Source: Pseudomonas hefeiensis (GTDB taxonomy: Bacteria > Pseudomonadota > Gammaproteobacteria > Pseudomonadales > Pseudomonadaceae). Taken from it: a DNA stretch of 64,000 nucleotides. The position numbers and the translations under genes were made by a program. A model generated the notes under the pieces. The model ran no database searches and had not been told where the DNA came from. It saw only the letters and a program-made list of their open reading frames with translations. Shown piece after piece: positions 54,853-63,909 of this stretch (position 1 is its first letter; each line of letters opens with the position of its first letter). Location: NCBI RefSeq assembly GCF_030687835.1, contig NZ_CP117449.1, positions 4,774,001 through 4,838,000 on the forward strand, in the 5' to 3' direction.

Positions 54853-56244
54853 TCAGTCTGAGCCTGGGATAAAACTCACCCGCACCTTCAACCCACCCTC
54901 CTGCCCGTCATGCAGCGTGATTTGCGCCAGATGCGCACGGCAGATTTCGCCAACGATCGCCAACCCCAAACCAGAACCAGCCACTTGCTGGTTACGTCGA
55001 TAGAAGCGCTCGAACACGCGGTCCCGTTCATGCAGAGGGATGCCCGGCCCGTCGTCCTCGACCTCGAGCACCGCAGGCGCTGTAACCCGCAGAATCACAT
55101 TGCCGCCCGACGGGGTATGGGCCAGGGCATTGTCCACCAGATTGCTCAACAACTCGTTCAACAAGGTCGGCTCACCTCGCAGCCACACCGGCTCGTCGGC
55201 TTCCAACGCCAACGCCACGCCGCGGGCATGGGCCAACGGGGCCATGGCCATGCCTAGCTCCCGTGCCAGTTGGCTGAGATCAAGCAACTGCGCGCCGCCC
55301 TCGGCGATGGCCCGGGCACCGTTCTCGACACGTGCCAAGGACAGCAACTGATTCGCCAGATGGGTCAACCGATCCGTGCCCTGGGCTGCGGTTTCCAGAG
55401 TTTCTCGCCAAGTCGCCGGCTCGCTGGCGCGTAGCCCCAGCTCAAGCCGAGCCTTCAACGCGGCCAAGGGCGTGCGCAGTTCATGGGCGGCATCGGCGAT
55501 GAATTGCGCCTGACGCTCGAACTGCCCACGAAGACGTTCGGTAAAATGGTTGAGGGCTCGCACCAGTGGCCAGAGTTCATGCTGGACCTCCACCAGGGGT
55601 AACGGGCGCAGGTCGTCCGGCTGGCGCTCCTCCACCGCCGTGCGCAAGCGCTCCAGCGGGCGCAGGGCAGCACTGACGGCGAACCACACCATCAACAGCG
55701 CGCCCACCGCCAGCATGCCCAGGCGCAATAGCGTGTCAGCCATCAGGCCGCGGGCCATGCTGATCCGCGCTTCTTCGGTTTCCGCCACGCGAATTTCCGC
55801 CATGCCATTCATGTTTGGCTCACTCACCGCCTTGAGCAAACTCACCACCCGCACATCCTGTCCCTGATAGCTGGCGTTATAGAAGCGCGCCAGGGCCGGG
55901 TAATCGTCCGTACGCGGCGTACCGGGCGGTGGGCCCGGGAGGTTTTCGTAGCCGGAAATCAGTTTCTGGTGAATGTCATTGACCTGGTAGTAAATGCGCC
56001 CGGCGCTGTCGTAGGCGAATGTATCCAGAGCCACGTAAGGCACGTCCGCGCTAAGACTGCCGTCGCGTTGCGACAGGCCAGCGGCGATCGTCCGGGCGGA
56101 GGCCAGCAGCGTGCGGTCGTAGGCCGTGTCCGCAGCCTCGCGACCGTTCCAGTAAGCGCTCAGGCCACTGGCGAGCATCAGCACCACCAGCAACAGCGCC
56201 AGGTTCCAGAGCAGTCGCCAACGCAGGCTGTCGGGCTTATGCAT
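54853..56244 (-). CDS. tctE: Sensor histidine kinase TctE
   Basis: 463 residues. TM1 about residues 12-32 (WNLALLLVVLMLASGLSAYW), a periplasmic sensor of about 135 residues, TM2 about 172-190. H-box AADAAHELRTPLAALKARLE with His254; N-box NELLSNLVDNALAHTP; G-boxes VEDDGPGIPLHERDRVFERF and GSGLGLAIVGEICRA. Partner of TctD, whose gene overlaps it by 8 bp. It should sense tricarboxylates such as citrate and drive the divergent tct genes. Confidence 0.9.
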   Translation of the reverse strand: MHKPDSLRWRLLWNLALLLVVLMLASGLSAYWNGREAADTAYDRTLLASARTIAAGLSQRDGSLSADVPYVALDTFAYDSAGRIYYQVNDIHQKLISGYENLPGPPPGTPRTDDYPALARFYNASYQGQDVRVVSLLKAVSEPNMNGMAEIRVAETEEARISMARGLMADTLLRLGMLAVGALLMVWFAVSAALRPLERLRTAVEERQPDDLRPLPLVEVQHELWPLVRALNHFTERLRGQFERQAQFIADAAHELRTPLAALKARLELGLRASEPATWRETLETAAQGTDRLTHLANQLLSLARVENGARAIAEGGAQLLDLSQLARELGMAMAPLAHARGVALALEADEPVWLRGEPTLLNELLSNLVDNALAHTPSGGNVILRVTAPAVLEVEDDGPGIPLHERDRVFERFYRRNQQVAGSGLGLAIVGEICRAHLAQITLHDGQEGGLKVRVSFIPGSD

Positions 56245-56908
56245 CGCGGGTTTCCAGCAAGTAGCCCAGTCCCCTGAACGTCACGATCGCCACGGCATGG
56301 CCGTCGAGTTTCTTGCGCAGGCGGTGGACGTAGATTTCAATGGCATCGGGGCTGGCCTCTTCGTCCAGGCCAAACACCTGGGCCGCGAGTTGCTCCTTGC
56401 TCATCACCCGCCCGGGCCGGGCGATCAATGCCTCCAGCACGGCCTGCTCGCGGGAAGTCAGGGTCAGCAATTCGTCGTCGAGGGTGAAGCGGCGGGTGTC
56501 CAGGTCATAAATCAACCCACCACAGCGCTGTTGGCGTTCGCCACCCAGAACGCTGCGGCGCAACAGTGCCTTGACCCGAGCTTCCAGCTCAGTGAGTTCG
56601 AAGGGCTTGGCCAGGTAATCGTCAGCGCCCAGGTTCAGCCCATGGACCCGATCCTTGACGTCGCTACGGGCGGTCAGCATCAACACCGGCAAAGTCTTGC
56701 CCCGGGCCCGCAGCCGGGCCAGCACCTCGAAACCGTCCATACGCGGCAGCCCCACATCGAGAATCGCGACCGCGTACTCCTCGCTGCTCAAGGCCAGGTC
56801 GGCCGCCACCCCGTCGTGCAGCACATCCACGGTCAAACCGGTGCTCTTGAGCGCCTGGGCTACACTTTCGGCCAGCTGGAGATGGTCTTCGACGAGCAGG
56901 ACACGCAT
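56237..56908 (-). CDS. tctD: Response regulator TctD
   Basis: 223-residue OmpR-type regulator. Receiver with Asp51 as phosphoacceptor (VAILDVGLPRMDGFEVLARL) and Lys in YLAKPFELTELEARVKAL; winged helix with RVMSKEQLAAQVFGLDEEAS and EIYVHRLRKKLDGH. It is followed with overlap by tctE and is divergent from tctCBA across a 452-bp region, the known tctDE/tctCBA layout. Confidence 0.9.
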   Translation of the reverse strand: MRVLLVEDHLQLAESVAQALKSTGLTVDVLHDGVAADLALSSEEYAVAILDVGLPRMDGFEVLARLRARGKTLPVLMLTARSDVKDRVHGLNLGADDYLAKPFELTELEARVKALLRRSVLGGERQQRCGGLIYDLDTRRFTLDDELLTLTSREQAVLEALIARPGRVMSKEQLAAQVFGLDEEASPDAIEIYVHRLRKKLDGHAVAIVTFRGLGYLLETRDA

Positions 56909-57114
56909 TGGGTTTCACCTCGATTCAGGGATGGTCGGCACCCTTCTGTGGCGCGGAGTTTACAGCCGCATCCGCCTCTGTGAAGCCAAAAACATCGTGA
57001 AAGCTTTTGAAAGGTTAGCGAAAGGTTGGCCGGTTAGAGTCCTCCAACGGTCAGTTTCGACTGCCAATCGCGAGACACCTCGCGAACGAAAAACGCCCCG
57101 AAGCGTTTTCGCCA

Positions 57115-57122
57115 AATAAGAA
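57115..57122 (+). promoter_or_regulatory. AAnAAnAA motif in the tct leader region
   Basis: AATAAGAA fits the Hfq/Crc target consensus. It lies 22 bp before the start of a 41-codon leader frame (ATG 57144-stop 57269, LSIQLQAPTPARPSRFKQTT) that has no family support. It may be chance. Confidence 0.35.
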
Positions 57123-57335
57123 CAATAGAGCGGAGTATTCACCATGCTGTCCATACAGCTCCAGGCCCCGACGCCTGCTCGCCCTTCCCGCTTCAAGCAG
57201 ACCACCTTCATTTGCGCCGCCGCTTTCGCCGGTCTTGCACCGTCGTCCCTGTGCGTCTGCGCCACGTGACCTCTTGCTCCTGATGGCCCGTTGTCGATTC
57301 CCGAAGGGTCCGGCAACACCAAATGTGCAACACAC

Positions 57336-57343
57336 AACAACAA
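57336..57343 (+). promoter_or_regulatory. Hfq/Crc-type AAnAAnAA site at tctC ribosome site
   Basis: AACAACAA sits 17 bases before the tctC ATG, directly next to the Shine-Dalgarno GGAG. Hfq with Crc binds such A-rich motifs in Pseudomonas mRNAs to block translation of catabolic genes when preferred carbon is present. Position and context suit a tricarboxylate uptake gene. Confidence 0.6.
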
Positions 57344-57360
57344 CTCCTGTGGAGACAAAA

Positions 57361-58338
57361 ATGAACCTATCACTGCGTAAAGTAGCCCTGGCCGCTGGTT
57401 GCCTGATGTTCGCCGGGCAGTTGCTCGCCGAACCCAAGCGTCCGGAATGCATCGCCCCGGCCGCGCCTGGCGGCGGCTTTGACCTGACATGCAAACTGGC
57501 CCAAAGCGCCCTGGTGAACGAAAAATTACTGACCAAACCGATGCGCGTGACCTACATGCCCGGCGGCGTCGGTGCGGTGGCCTACAACGCAGTGGTCGCG
57601 CAGCGCCCGGCCGACGCCGGCACGCTGGTGGCCTGGTCCAGTGGCTCGTTGCTGAACCTGGCCCAAGGCAAGTTCGGTCGTTTCGACGAAAACGCCGTTC
57701 GCTGGCTGGCAGCCGTTGGCACCAGTTATGGCGCCATCGCGGTGAAGAGCGATTCGCCCTACAAGAACCTCGATGATCTGGTACAGGCACTGAAGAAAGA
57801 TCCAGGTTCCGTGGTGATCGGTTCCGGCGGTACCGTCGGCAGCCAGGACTGGATGCAAACCGCGCTGGTCGCCAAGGCCGCGGGTATCGACCCGCGCAAA
57901 CTGCGCTACGTGGCACTCGAAGGCGGTGGCGAGATCGCAACGGCGCTGCTGGGCGGCCATATTCAGGTAGGCAGTACGGACATTTCCGACTCCATGCCAC
58001 ACATCCAGAGCGGCGACATGCGCCTGCTGGCAGTGTTCGCTGAGAAGCGCCTGGATGAGCCGGAAATGAAAGACATCCCGACTGCCCGCGAACAAGGCTA
58101 TGAGATCGTCTGGCCGGTGGTTCGCGGCTTCTACCTCGGGCCAAAGGTCAGCGATGAAGACTACGCCTGGTGGAAAAACGCGTTCGACAAGCTGCTGGCT
58201 TCCGAAGACTTCGCCAAGTTGCGTGACCAGCGCGAACTGTTTCCGTTCGCCATGACCGGCCCGGAACTGGACACCTACGTGAAGAAGCAAGTGGCCGACT
58301 ACAAGATGCTGGCCAAAGAGTTTGGCCTGGTCCAGTAA
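57361..58338 (+). CDS. tctC: Tricarboxylate-binding protein TctC
   Basis: 325-residue periplasmic binding protein of the tripartite tricarboxylate transporter. Signal peptide MNLSLRKVALAAGCLMFAGQ, cleaved after LLA. Bug-family features: PECIAPAAPGGGFDLTCKLA, MRVTYMPGGVGAVAYNAVV, and GSGGTVGSQDWMQTALVAKA. ATG 57361 has TGGAG eight bases before it; a longer frame from 57235 lacks a signal-peptide start. First of four co-directional genes (tctC-tctB-tctA-abrB). Confidence 0.92.
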   Translation: MNLSLRKVALAAGCLMFAGQLLAEPKRPECIAPAAPGGGFDLTCKLAQSALVNEKLLTKPMRVTYMPGGVGAVAYNAVVAQRPADAGTLVAWSSGSLLNLAQGKFGRFDENAVRWLAAVGTSYGAIAVKSDSPYKNLDDLVQALKKDPGSVVIGSGGTVGSQDWMQTALVAKAAGIDPRKLRYVALEGGGEIATALLGGHIQVGSTDISDSMPHIQSGDMRLLAVFAEKRLDEPEMKDIPTAREQGYEIVWPVVRGFYLGPKVSDEDYAWWKNAFDKLLASEDFAKLRDQRELFPFAMTGPELDTYVKKQVADYKMLAKEFGLVQ

Positions 58339-58395
58339 TCGCCTCTGTTCTCGCGGCGGCGCCTGCATCACTGCGGCGCCGCCCAGGAGTTAGTC

Positions 58396-58854
58396 ATGCT
58401 CATCCAACGTATTTTCGCTTCAGTGCTGCTGCTGGTTTGCGTCGGCCTCGCGCTGATGGCCTGGCCCTACCATGCGGCCTTTTCCTATGAGCCGGTCGGC
58501 CCGCGCGCCTTCCCCTTGCTGATGATCGGGCTTCTGAGCCTGGCCCTGCTCTATATGGTGTTTCGTCCGACGCCCATCGTGCACAGCGACGACGATCCGC
58601 AACTGGATCGGGAAACCCTGCAAAAAATCGGTATCTGCGTCGTACTGCTGCTGATATTCGCCGGGACCTTCGAACCCCTGGGTTTCATCCTCGCCAGCAT
58701 TGTGGTCGGGGTTCCGATGGCGCGCCTGTATGGCGGTCGTTGGGTGCCGAGCGTGGTGATCATCAGCCTGATGGCCATCGGTCTCTATCTGTTGTTCGAC
58801 AAGCTGATGGACGTGCCGCTGCCCTTGGGCCTGCTCGACGTTCTGGAGAATTGA
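58396..58854 (+). CDS. tctB: Small membrane subunit TctB
   Basis: 152 residues with four transmembrane helices (IFASVLLLVCVGLALMAWPY; FPLLMIGLLSLALLYMVF; IGICVVLLLIFAGTFEPLGF; WVPSVVIISLMAIGLYLLFD), the TctB pattern. It supports TctA in sodium-coupled tricarboxylate uptake. AGGAG precedes ATG; the stop is one base before the tctA start. Confidence 0.9.
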   Translation: MLIQRIFASVLLLVCVGLALMAWPYHAAFSYEPVGPRAFPLLMIGLLSLALLYMVFRPTPIVHSDDDPQLDRETLQKIGICVVLLLIFAGTFEPLGFILASIVVGVPMARLYGGRWVPSVVIISLMAIGLYLLFDKLMDVPLPLGLLDVLEN

Positions 58855-58855
58855 T

Positions 58856-60370
58856 ATGGATACCCTGAATTATCTCGGCCAGGGTTTTGGCGTTGCACTG
58901 ACCCCCTATAACCTCGTTACCGCCCTGAGTGGCACCCTGATCGGCACCGTGGTCGGCCTGCTGCCGGGCCTGGGACCGATCAATGGCGTAGCGCTGCTGA
59001 TCCCGATTGCATTCGCCCTCGGCCTGCCACCGGAGTCGGCGCTGATCCTGCTGGCGGCCGTGTACCTGGGTTGCGAATACGGCGGACGAATCAGCTCGAT
59101 CCTGCTCAATATCCCGGGTGAAGCCTCCACCGTCATGACCACCCTGGACGGCTACCCGATGGCCCGCAAAGGCATGGCCGGCGTCGCCCTTTCGCTGTCA
59201 GCGTGGAGCTCGTTCATCGGTGCGTTCATTGCCACCTGCGGCATGGTGCTGTTCGCCCCGCTGCTGGCCAAATGGGCGATTGCCTTCGGACCGGCGGAAT
59301 ACTTCGTCCTGATGGTGTTCGCCATCGTCTGCCTCGGCGGCATGGCCGGTGACCGCCCACTCAAGACCTTCATCGCGGCGCTGATCGGGCTGTTCCTGTC
59401 CTGCGTCGGGATTGATGCCAACAGCGGCGTGTACCGTTTCACCGGTGACAACATCCACTTGACCGACGGCATCCAGTTCGTCGTGCTGGTGCTGGGCCTG
59501 TTCTCCATCAGTGAAATTCTGTTGCTGCTGGAGAAGACCCATCGCGGCCAGGAAGCGGTGAAAGCCACCGGGCGGATGATGTTCAACTTCAAGGAAGCGG
59601 CATCGGTGTTCTGGGTGAACGTGCGATGCGGCGTGCTTGGCTTCGTCATGGGCGTGTTGCCAGGCGCCGGTGCGACCCTGGCCAGTGCCGTGGCGTACAT
59701 GACTGAAAAACGCATCGCCGGTGCAGACGGTACGTTCGGCCAGGGCGACAAGCGAGGCCTCGCCGCCCCGGAAACCGCCATCGGCGGCGCCGCCTGCGGT
59801 GCATTGGTACCGATGCTGACCCTGGGTGTTCCGGGTTCCGGTACCACGGCGGTGATGATTGGCGCACTGTCGCTGTACAACATCACTCCGGGTCCGCTGC
59901 TGTTCCAGCAACAACCGGACATCGTCTGGGGCCTGATCGCTTCGTTGTTCGTCGCCAACATCATGCTGGTGATCCTCAACATCCCGATGATCCGCGTCTT
60001 CACCCGTATCCTGGCCGTGCCGAACTGGGCATTGGTACCGGTCATCGCGATCATCACCGGGATCGGCGTCTACGCGGTACACGCCACCACGTTCGACCTG
60101 TTCCTGATGATCGGTATCGGCATCTTCGGTTACATCCTGCGCAAGCTGGACTTCCCGTTGTCGCCGGTCCTGTTGGGCTTCATCCTCGGTGGCCTGATGG
60201 AACAGAACCTGCGTCGTGCGCTGTCGATTTCCAACGGTGCGCTGGAAATCCTCTGGTCGAGCCCGATCACCCTGGGTTGCTGGGTATTGACCGTCATCAT
60301 GCTGCTGATGCCAGTGCTGCGGATCTGGCGCCGTCGTTCGGCTCAACGTCGCGCCCTGGCCAATGTCTGA
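58856..60370 (+). CDS. tctA: Large membrane subunit TctA
   Basis: 504-residue permease with about 12 transmembrane helices. The TctA signature GLLPGLGPINGVALLIPIA and its counterpart in the second half, GVLPGAGATLASAVAYMTEK, with AALIGLFLSCVGIDANSGVY, are all present. With TctC and TctB it forms a high-affinity citrate/tricarboxylate uptake system. It overlaps the next gene by 8 bp. Confidence 0.95.
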   Translation: MDTLNYLGQGFGVALTPYNLVTALSGTLIGTVVGLLPGLGPINGVALLIPIAFALGLPPESALILLAAVYLGCEYGGRISSILLNIPGEASTVMTTLDGYPMARKGMAGVALSLSAWSSFIGAFIATCGMVLFAPLLAKWAIAFGPAEYFVLMVFAIVCLGGMAGDRPLKTFIAALIGLFLSCVGIDANSGVYRFTGDNIHLTDGIQFVVLVLGLFSISEILLLLEKTHRGQEAVKATGRMMFNFKEAASVFWVNVRCGVLGFVMGVLPGAGATLASAVAYMTEKRIAGADGTFGQGDKRGLAAPETAIGGAACGALVPMLTLGVPGSGTTAVMIGALSLYNITPGPLLFQQQPDIVWGLIASLFVANIMLVILNIPMIRVFTRILAVPNWALVPVIAIITGIGVYAVHATTFDLFLMIGIGIFGYILRKLDFPLSPVLLGFILGGLMEQNLRRALSISNGALEILWSSPITLGCWVLTVIMLLMPVLRIWRRRSAQRRALANV

Positions 60371-61400
60371 GGCAACCCTCAGACAATGGTGGGGAACACC
60401 GCTGGTCGGTCTGGCCGGCGGTTATCTGGCCAGCCTGATCGGCTGGCCTTTGCCCTGGATGGTTGGCTCGTTGCTGGCGATCATCCTGGTGCGCTGCCTG
60501 ACGCCATGGCAACTGATGGAAATCCCCGGCGGCCGTAAATGCGGCCAGTGGGTGGTAGGCATCGGTATCGGCCTGCACTTCACCCCGGTGGTGATGGAGC
60601 AGGTGTTGAGCCATTTTGGCCTGATCTTTTTCGGCGCGCTGATCACCAGCGTGTCCAGCGTGGTGAGTGTGTGGCTGATGCGCCGCACCGGCGAAGACCG
60701 CGCCACCGCTTTTTTCTCCAGCATGCCGGGCGGTTCCGGCGAGATGGTCAACCTCGGTGCCCGCAATGGCGCCGATCTGAGCCGCGTCGCTGCGGGGCAA
60801 AGCCTGCGGGTACTGGTAGTGGTGCTGTGCGTGCCGGCCGCTTTCAAGTACTTGCTCGGCGAAGGCGCCCCGGTGCAGCACGCTGCCACGGTGGACTGGC
60901 TGTGGCTGGCAGTGCTGTTCCCTGCAGGCGCCCTGCTCGCCTGGATCTGGGAACGTTTGCGCCAGCCCAATCCATGGCTGTTCGGGCCGTTGCTGGTGAG
61001 CGCGGCGGTGAGCATCAGCTGGGACCTGCACATCAGCCTGCCCGACGGTGGCAGCCAGATCGGCCAATGGTTGATCGGTAGCGGCTTGGGTTGTCATTTC
61101 AATCGGCAGTTCTTCCGCCGTGCGCCGTCGTTCATGGGACGTACCCTGATCGGCACGGTGTTGACGATGCTGATCGCCACCCTCGCGGCCTTGGGCCTGA
61201 GCACGCTGACTCATCTGGACTTGCGTTCGTTGACTCTGGGCATGATGCCCGGCGGTATCGCGGAGATGAGCCTGACGGCGGAGACGCTACAACTGTCGGT
61301 ACCGCTGGTGACGGCGTTGCAGGTGATGCGGCTGCTGTTTGTGCTGTTTCTGGCGGAGCCGTTGTTCAGGTACTGGACTCGCAAGCCGGGTTCGGACTGA
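60363..61400 (+). CDS. AbrB-family membrane protein
   Basis: 345 residues, about ten helices in two homologous halves, each with an MPGG signature (FFSSMPGGSGEMVNLGARNG and LGMMPGGIAEMSLTAET). AbrB-type (AmoC-like DUF) membrane proteins are proposed transport regulators or permeases. It overlaps tctA by 8 bp, so it is translated with the transporter and probably acts in the same uptake process. Exact role unknown. Confidence 0.85.
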   Translation: MSEATLRQWWGTPLVGLAGGYLASLIGWPLPWMVGSLLAIILVRCLTPWQLMEIPGGRKCGQWVVGIGIGLHFTPVVMEQVLSHFGLIFFGALITSVSSVVSVWLMRRTGEDRATAFFSSMPGGSGEMVNLGARNGADLSRVAAGQSLRVLVVVLCVPAAFKYLLGEGAPVQHAATVDWLWLAVLFPAGALLAWIWERLRQPNPWLFGPLLVSAAVSISWDLHISLPDGGSQIGQWLIGSGLGCHFNRQFFRRAPSFMGRTLIGTVLTMLIATLAALGLSTLTHLDLRSLTLGMMPGGIAEMSLTAETLQLSVPLVTALQVMRLLFVLFLAEPLFRYWTRKPGSD

Positions 61401-61406
61401 TGCATT

Positions 61407-61601
61407 CATCGCGAGCAAGCAATTGCGGCTCACGCTGATCAATGTGGGAGCGGGCTTGCTCGCGAAGGCGCCGGCACATTCACCATTGATGCAAGCTGAT
61501 CCGCCGCTTTCGCGAGCAAGCCCGCTCCCACAAGAAATAGTGGCGAGCCCCATTTTTGCGCCCCCCACAAACCCCATGTGGGAGCGAGCCTGCTCGCGAT
61601 G
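61407..61601. repeat. Cluster of REP-like arms (family A)
   Basis: A partial arm (ATCGCGAGCAAGC, 61407-61420), a full inward pair (61443-61533, TGTGGGAGCGGGCTTGCTCG and inverse) and a lone arm (61576-61601, ATGTGGGAGCGAGCCTGCTC). It fills the space between the convergent abrB-type and ung genes. Confidence 0.85.
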
Positions 61602-61621
61602 AGGCCAGCCCGGTCAACGCA

Positions 61622-62314
61622 TTAAACCGCCGGCAACCGCCAGTCGATCGGCGTCTCGCCCTGTTGCTCGAGAAATTTGTTGGCCCGGCTGAAATGCCCA
61701 CATCCCAGGAAACCACGGTAAGCCGACAGCGGCGACGGGTGGACGGAGGTCAGCACCAGGTGTTTGGTGGCATCAATCAATTTCTGCTTGCCCTGGGCAT
61801 GGGCGCCCCACAGTAGAAAGACCAAACTCGGCTGGTGCTCACTGACCACTTCAATGACCCGATCAGTAAAGTGCTGCCAGCCCTTGCCTGCGTGGGAATT
61901 GGCATTGGCACGTTCCACGGTCATGGTGGTGTTGAGCAACAGCACACCCTGGTCGGCCCAGCTTTGCAGGTAACCGTGATTAGGGATGTCGATATTCAGG
62001 TCGCGTTTCAATTCCTTGTAGATGTTCACCAGCGAAGGCGGTGCTGGCACGCCCGGCTGCACCGAAAAGCACAAGCCGTGGGCCTGGCCTGGGCCGTGGT
62101 AGGGGTCCTGGCCGAGGATCACGACCTTGACCTTGTCCAGCGGCGTGGAATTGAGGGCATTGAAAATCAACGATGCCGGTGGGTAAATTTCCTTGCCGGC
62201 CGCGTATTCCTGACGCAGGAACTCGCGCAACTCTGCCATGTAGGGCTGGTCGAACTCGGCACGCAGGGCTTGCTTCCAGCTCGGTTCGAGTTTGATACGG
62301 TCGTCAGCAGTCAT
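61622..62314 (-). CDS. ung: Uracil-DNA glycosylase
   Basis: 230 residues from ATG 62314 ([20 protein letters not shown]). Catalytic motif [20 protein letters not shown] with Asp70; motif B region [40 protein letters not shown] between. It removes uracil from DNA in base excision repair. The frame extends upstream to 62371 but those residues are not part of the family. Confidence 0.97.
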   Translation of the reverse strand: MTADDRIKLEPSWKQALRAEFDQPYMAELREFLRQEYAAGKEIYPPASLIFNALNSTPLDKVKVVILGQDPYHGPGQAHGLCFSVQPGVPAPPSLVNIYKELKRDLNIDIPNHGYLQSWADQGVLLLNTTMTVERANANSHAGKGWQHFTDRVIEVVSEHQPSLVFLLWGAHAQGKQKLIDATKHLVLTSVHPSPLSAYRGFLGCGHFSRANKFLEQQGETPIDWRLPAV

Positions 62315-62445
62315 GATTGCACCCGGTAAAAACAATGGGCGCACCCTAGGAAAGCCTACATGGCTTGTCAATTGATCTGACGCAGAACCGGCACTTTCCT
62401 ACGCAGCGGTCATACTGATCATTCAAATTTCTGATCGAGGTCACG

Positions 62446-63558
62446 ATGAATCTGCACTTCGAAGAACTCACCGGCATCAACGGCGCCCGTATCGGCATCG
62501 CCACTCTGGATGCTGAAAAATCCTTGAATGCCCTCTCCTTGCCGATGATCAACGCCCTGCGCGATCGTCTGGATGCCTGGGCCAGAGAACCGCAAATCGT
62601 CTGCGTATTGTTGCGCGGCAACGGTGCCAAGGCATTTTGCGCCGGCGGCGAAGTGCGCAGCCTGGTGGAGGCCTGCCGCGCTCAACCAGGTGAAGTACCG
62701 CCCTTGGCGGCGCAATTTTTTGCAGCGGAGTACCGATTGGACTTCAACCTGCACACTTTTCCCAAACCCTTGGTGTGCTGGGGCCATGGCTACGTGCTTG
62801 GCGGCGGCATGGGATTGTTGCAAGGCGCGAATATTCGGATCGTCACACCGAGCACGCGCCTGGCGATGCCGGAAATCAGCATCGGCCTGTACCCGGATGT
62901 CGGCGCCAGTTGGTTCCTGTCGCGGCTGCCCGGCAAGCTTGGTCTGTTCCTGGGCCTGACGGGCGCTCACATGAATGCCCGGGACGCCATTGACCTGGGT
63001 CTGGCCGACCGTTTCTTGCTGGATGAACAGCAGGACGACCTGATCGAGGGCCTGCTGCAACTCAACTGGCAGGAACAAACACCCATGCAGCTCAACAGCC
63101 TGCTCAAGGCCTTGCAGCAGGAAGCCGTCGCTCAGCTGCCCGAGGCACAATGGCTACCGCGCCGGCAGAAAATCGACGAATGGCTGGATGTCAGCGATGT
63201 ACGTTGCGCCTGGAAAGCCCTCAGTCTGCTGGTTGACCATCCAGACCCGTTGATCGCGCGAGCGGCCAGGACCATGACCGAAGGCTCCCCGCTGACCGCT
63301 CATCTGGTCTGGGAACAGATCGCCCGAGCCCGGCATTTGTCATTGGCAGGAGTCTTGCGCATGGAGTACACCTTGAGCCTCAACTGCTGCCGACACCCTG
63401 AATTCAGCGAGGGCGTGCGGGCGCGGCTGATCGACAAAGACCATAAGCCCCACTGGCACTGGCCGGACATCAACCATGTACCCGACGCGACGGTCGAAGC
63501 GCATTTCCACAAGGCCTGGGAAGGGCGGCATCCGTTGGCGGATTTGTCGAATGAGTAA
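62446..63558 (+). CDS. Enoyl-CoA hydratase/3-hydroxyisobutyryl-CoA hydrolase-family protein
   Basis: 370 residues of the HIBCH (ECH_2) type. Oxyanion loops VLLRGNGAKAFCAGGEVRSL and WGHGYVLGGGMGLLQGANIR; catalytic Glu in MPEISIGLYPDVGASWFLSR. The HIBCH C-terminal extension covers residues 250-370. It likely acts in valine or beta-oxidation metabolism, but acyl-CoA specificity is not readable. It is divergent from ung. Confidence 0.88.
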   Translation: MNLHFEELTGINGARIGIATLDAEKSLNALSLPMINALRDRLDAWAREPQIVCVLLRGNGAKAFCAGGEVRSLVEACRAQPGEVPPLAAQFFAAEYRLDFNLHTFPKPLVCWGHGYVLGGGMGLLQGANIRIVTPSTRLAMPEISIGLYPDVGASWFLSRLPGKLGLFLGLTGAHMNARDAIDLGLADRFLLDEQQDDLIEGLLQLNWQEQTPMQLNSLLKALQQEAVAQLPEAQWLPRRQKIDEWLDVSDVRCAWKALSLLVDHPDPLIARAARTMTEGSPLTAHLVWEQIARARHLSLAGVLRMEYTLSLNCCRHPEFSEGVRARLIDKDHKPHWHWPDINHVPDATVEAHFHKAWEGRHPLADLSNE

Positions 63559-63567
63559 AGAACCTGG

Positions 63568-63752
63568 GTGACATCCTGTGAGAGTGACACCTTGTGAGAG
63601 TGACATCTGTGGAAGTGACATCTGTGGAATGTGACATCTGTGGATGTGACATCTGTGGGAGTGACATCTGAGGAAGTGACATCTGTGGAAGTGACATCTG
63701 TGGAAGTGACATCTGTGGGAAGTGACATCTGTGGAATGTGACATCTGTGGGA
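63568..63752. repeat. 12-unit minisatellite (15-16 bp unit)
   Basis: Unit GTGACATCTGTGGRA(R). Twelve head-to-tail copies, the first two more divergent (GTGACATCCTGTGAGA, GTGACACCTTGTGAGA). The last unit's CTGTGGGAGC is shared with the left arm of the REP pair at 63744, so the array seems to have grown from the REP boundary. The minus strand reads HRCHF/PQMSL peptide repeats but has no gene features. Confidence 0.92.
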
Positions 63753-63836
63753 GCAAAGCTTGCTCGCGATAGCGGTATGCCAGTCACCGGGAAGCTGACT
63801 GATCCCCTGTCATCGCGAGCAAGCTTTGCTCCCACA
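63744..63836. repeat. REP-like inverted pair (family A)
   Basis: TGTGGGAGCAAAGCTTGCTC and the inverse ending GCTTTGCTCCCACA enclose about 40 bp. The left arm overlaps the last minisatellite unit. Confidence 0.85.
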
Positions 63837-63867
63837 AGCGTGATCCCATCGGGTTTGTTACAGGCAC

Positions 63868-63898
63868 AAAAAAGCGGCGTTCAATGCGCCGCTTTTTT
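63868..63898 (-). terminator. Bidirectional Rho-independent terminator
   Basis: AAAAAAGCGGCG, a 7-base loop and CGCCGCTTTTTT. The A and T runs flank the stem on both sides. It lies 11 bp past the stop of the minus-strand gene at the window edge. Confidence 0.88.
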
Positions 63899-63909
63899 CT
63901 GCCGATGGA

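Noticed and set aside
57144-57269. A 41-codon leader peptide before tctC controlling expression by attenuation.
   Set aside because: No regulatory codon run, no clear terminator/antiterminator pair and a weak ribosome site.
63568-63752. Twelve regular short repeats as CRISPR or a replication iteron array.
   Set aside because: Units abut with no spacers, and no rep or cas gene is near.
63300-63835. Minus-strand frames with repeated HRCHF and PQMSL peptides, suggesting a repeat protein.
   Set aside because: They are readings of the 15-16-bp minisatellite in several frames; they run into the real gene in antisense and lack a ribosome site.
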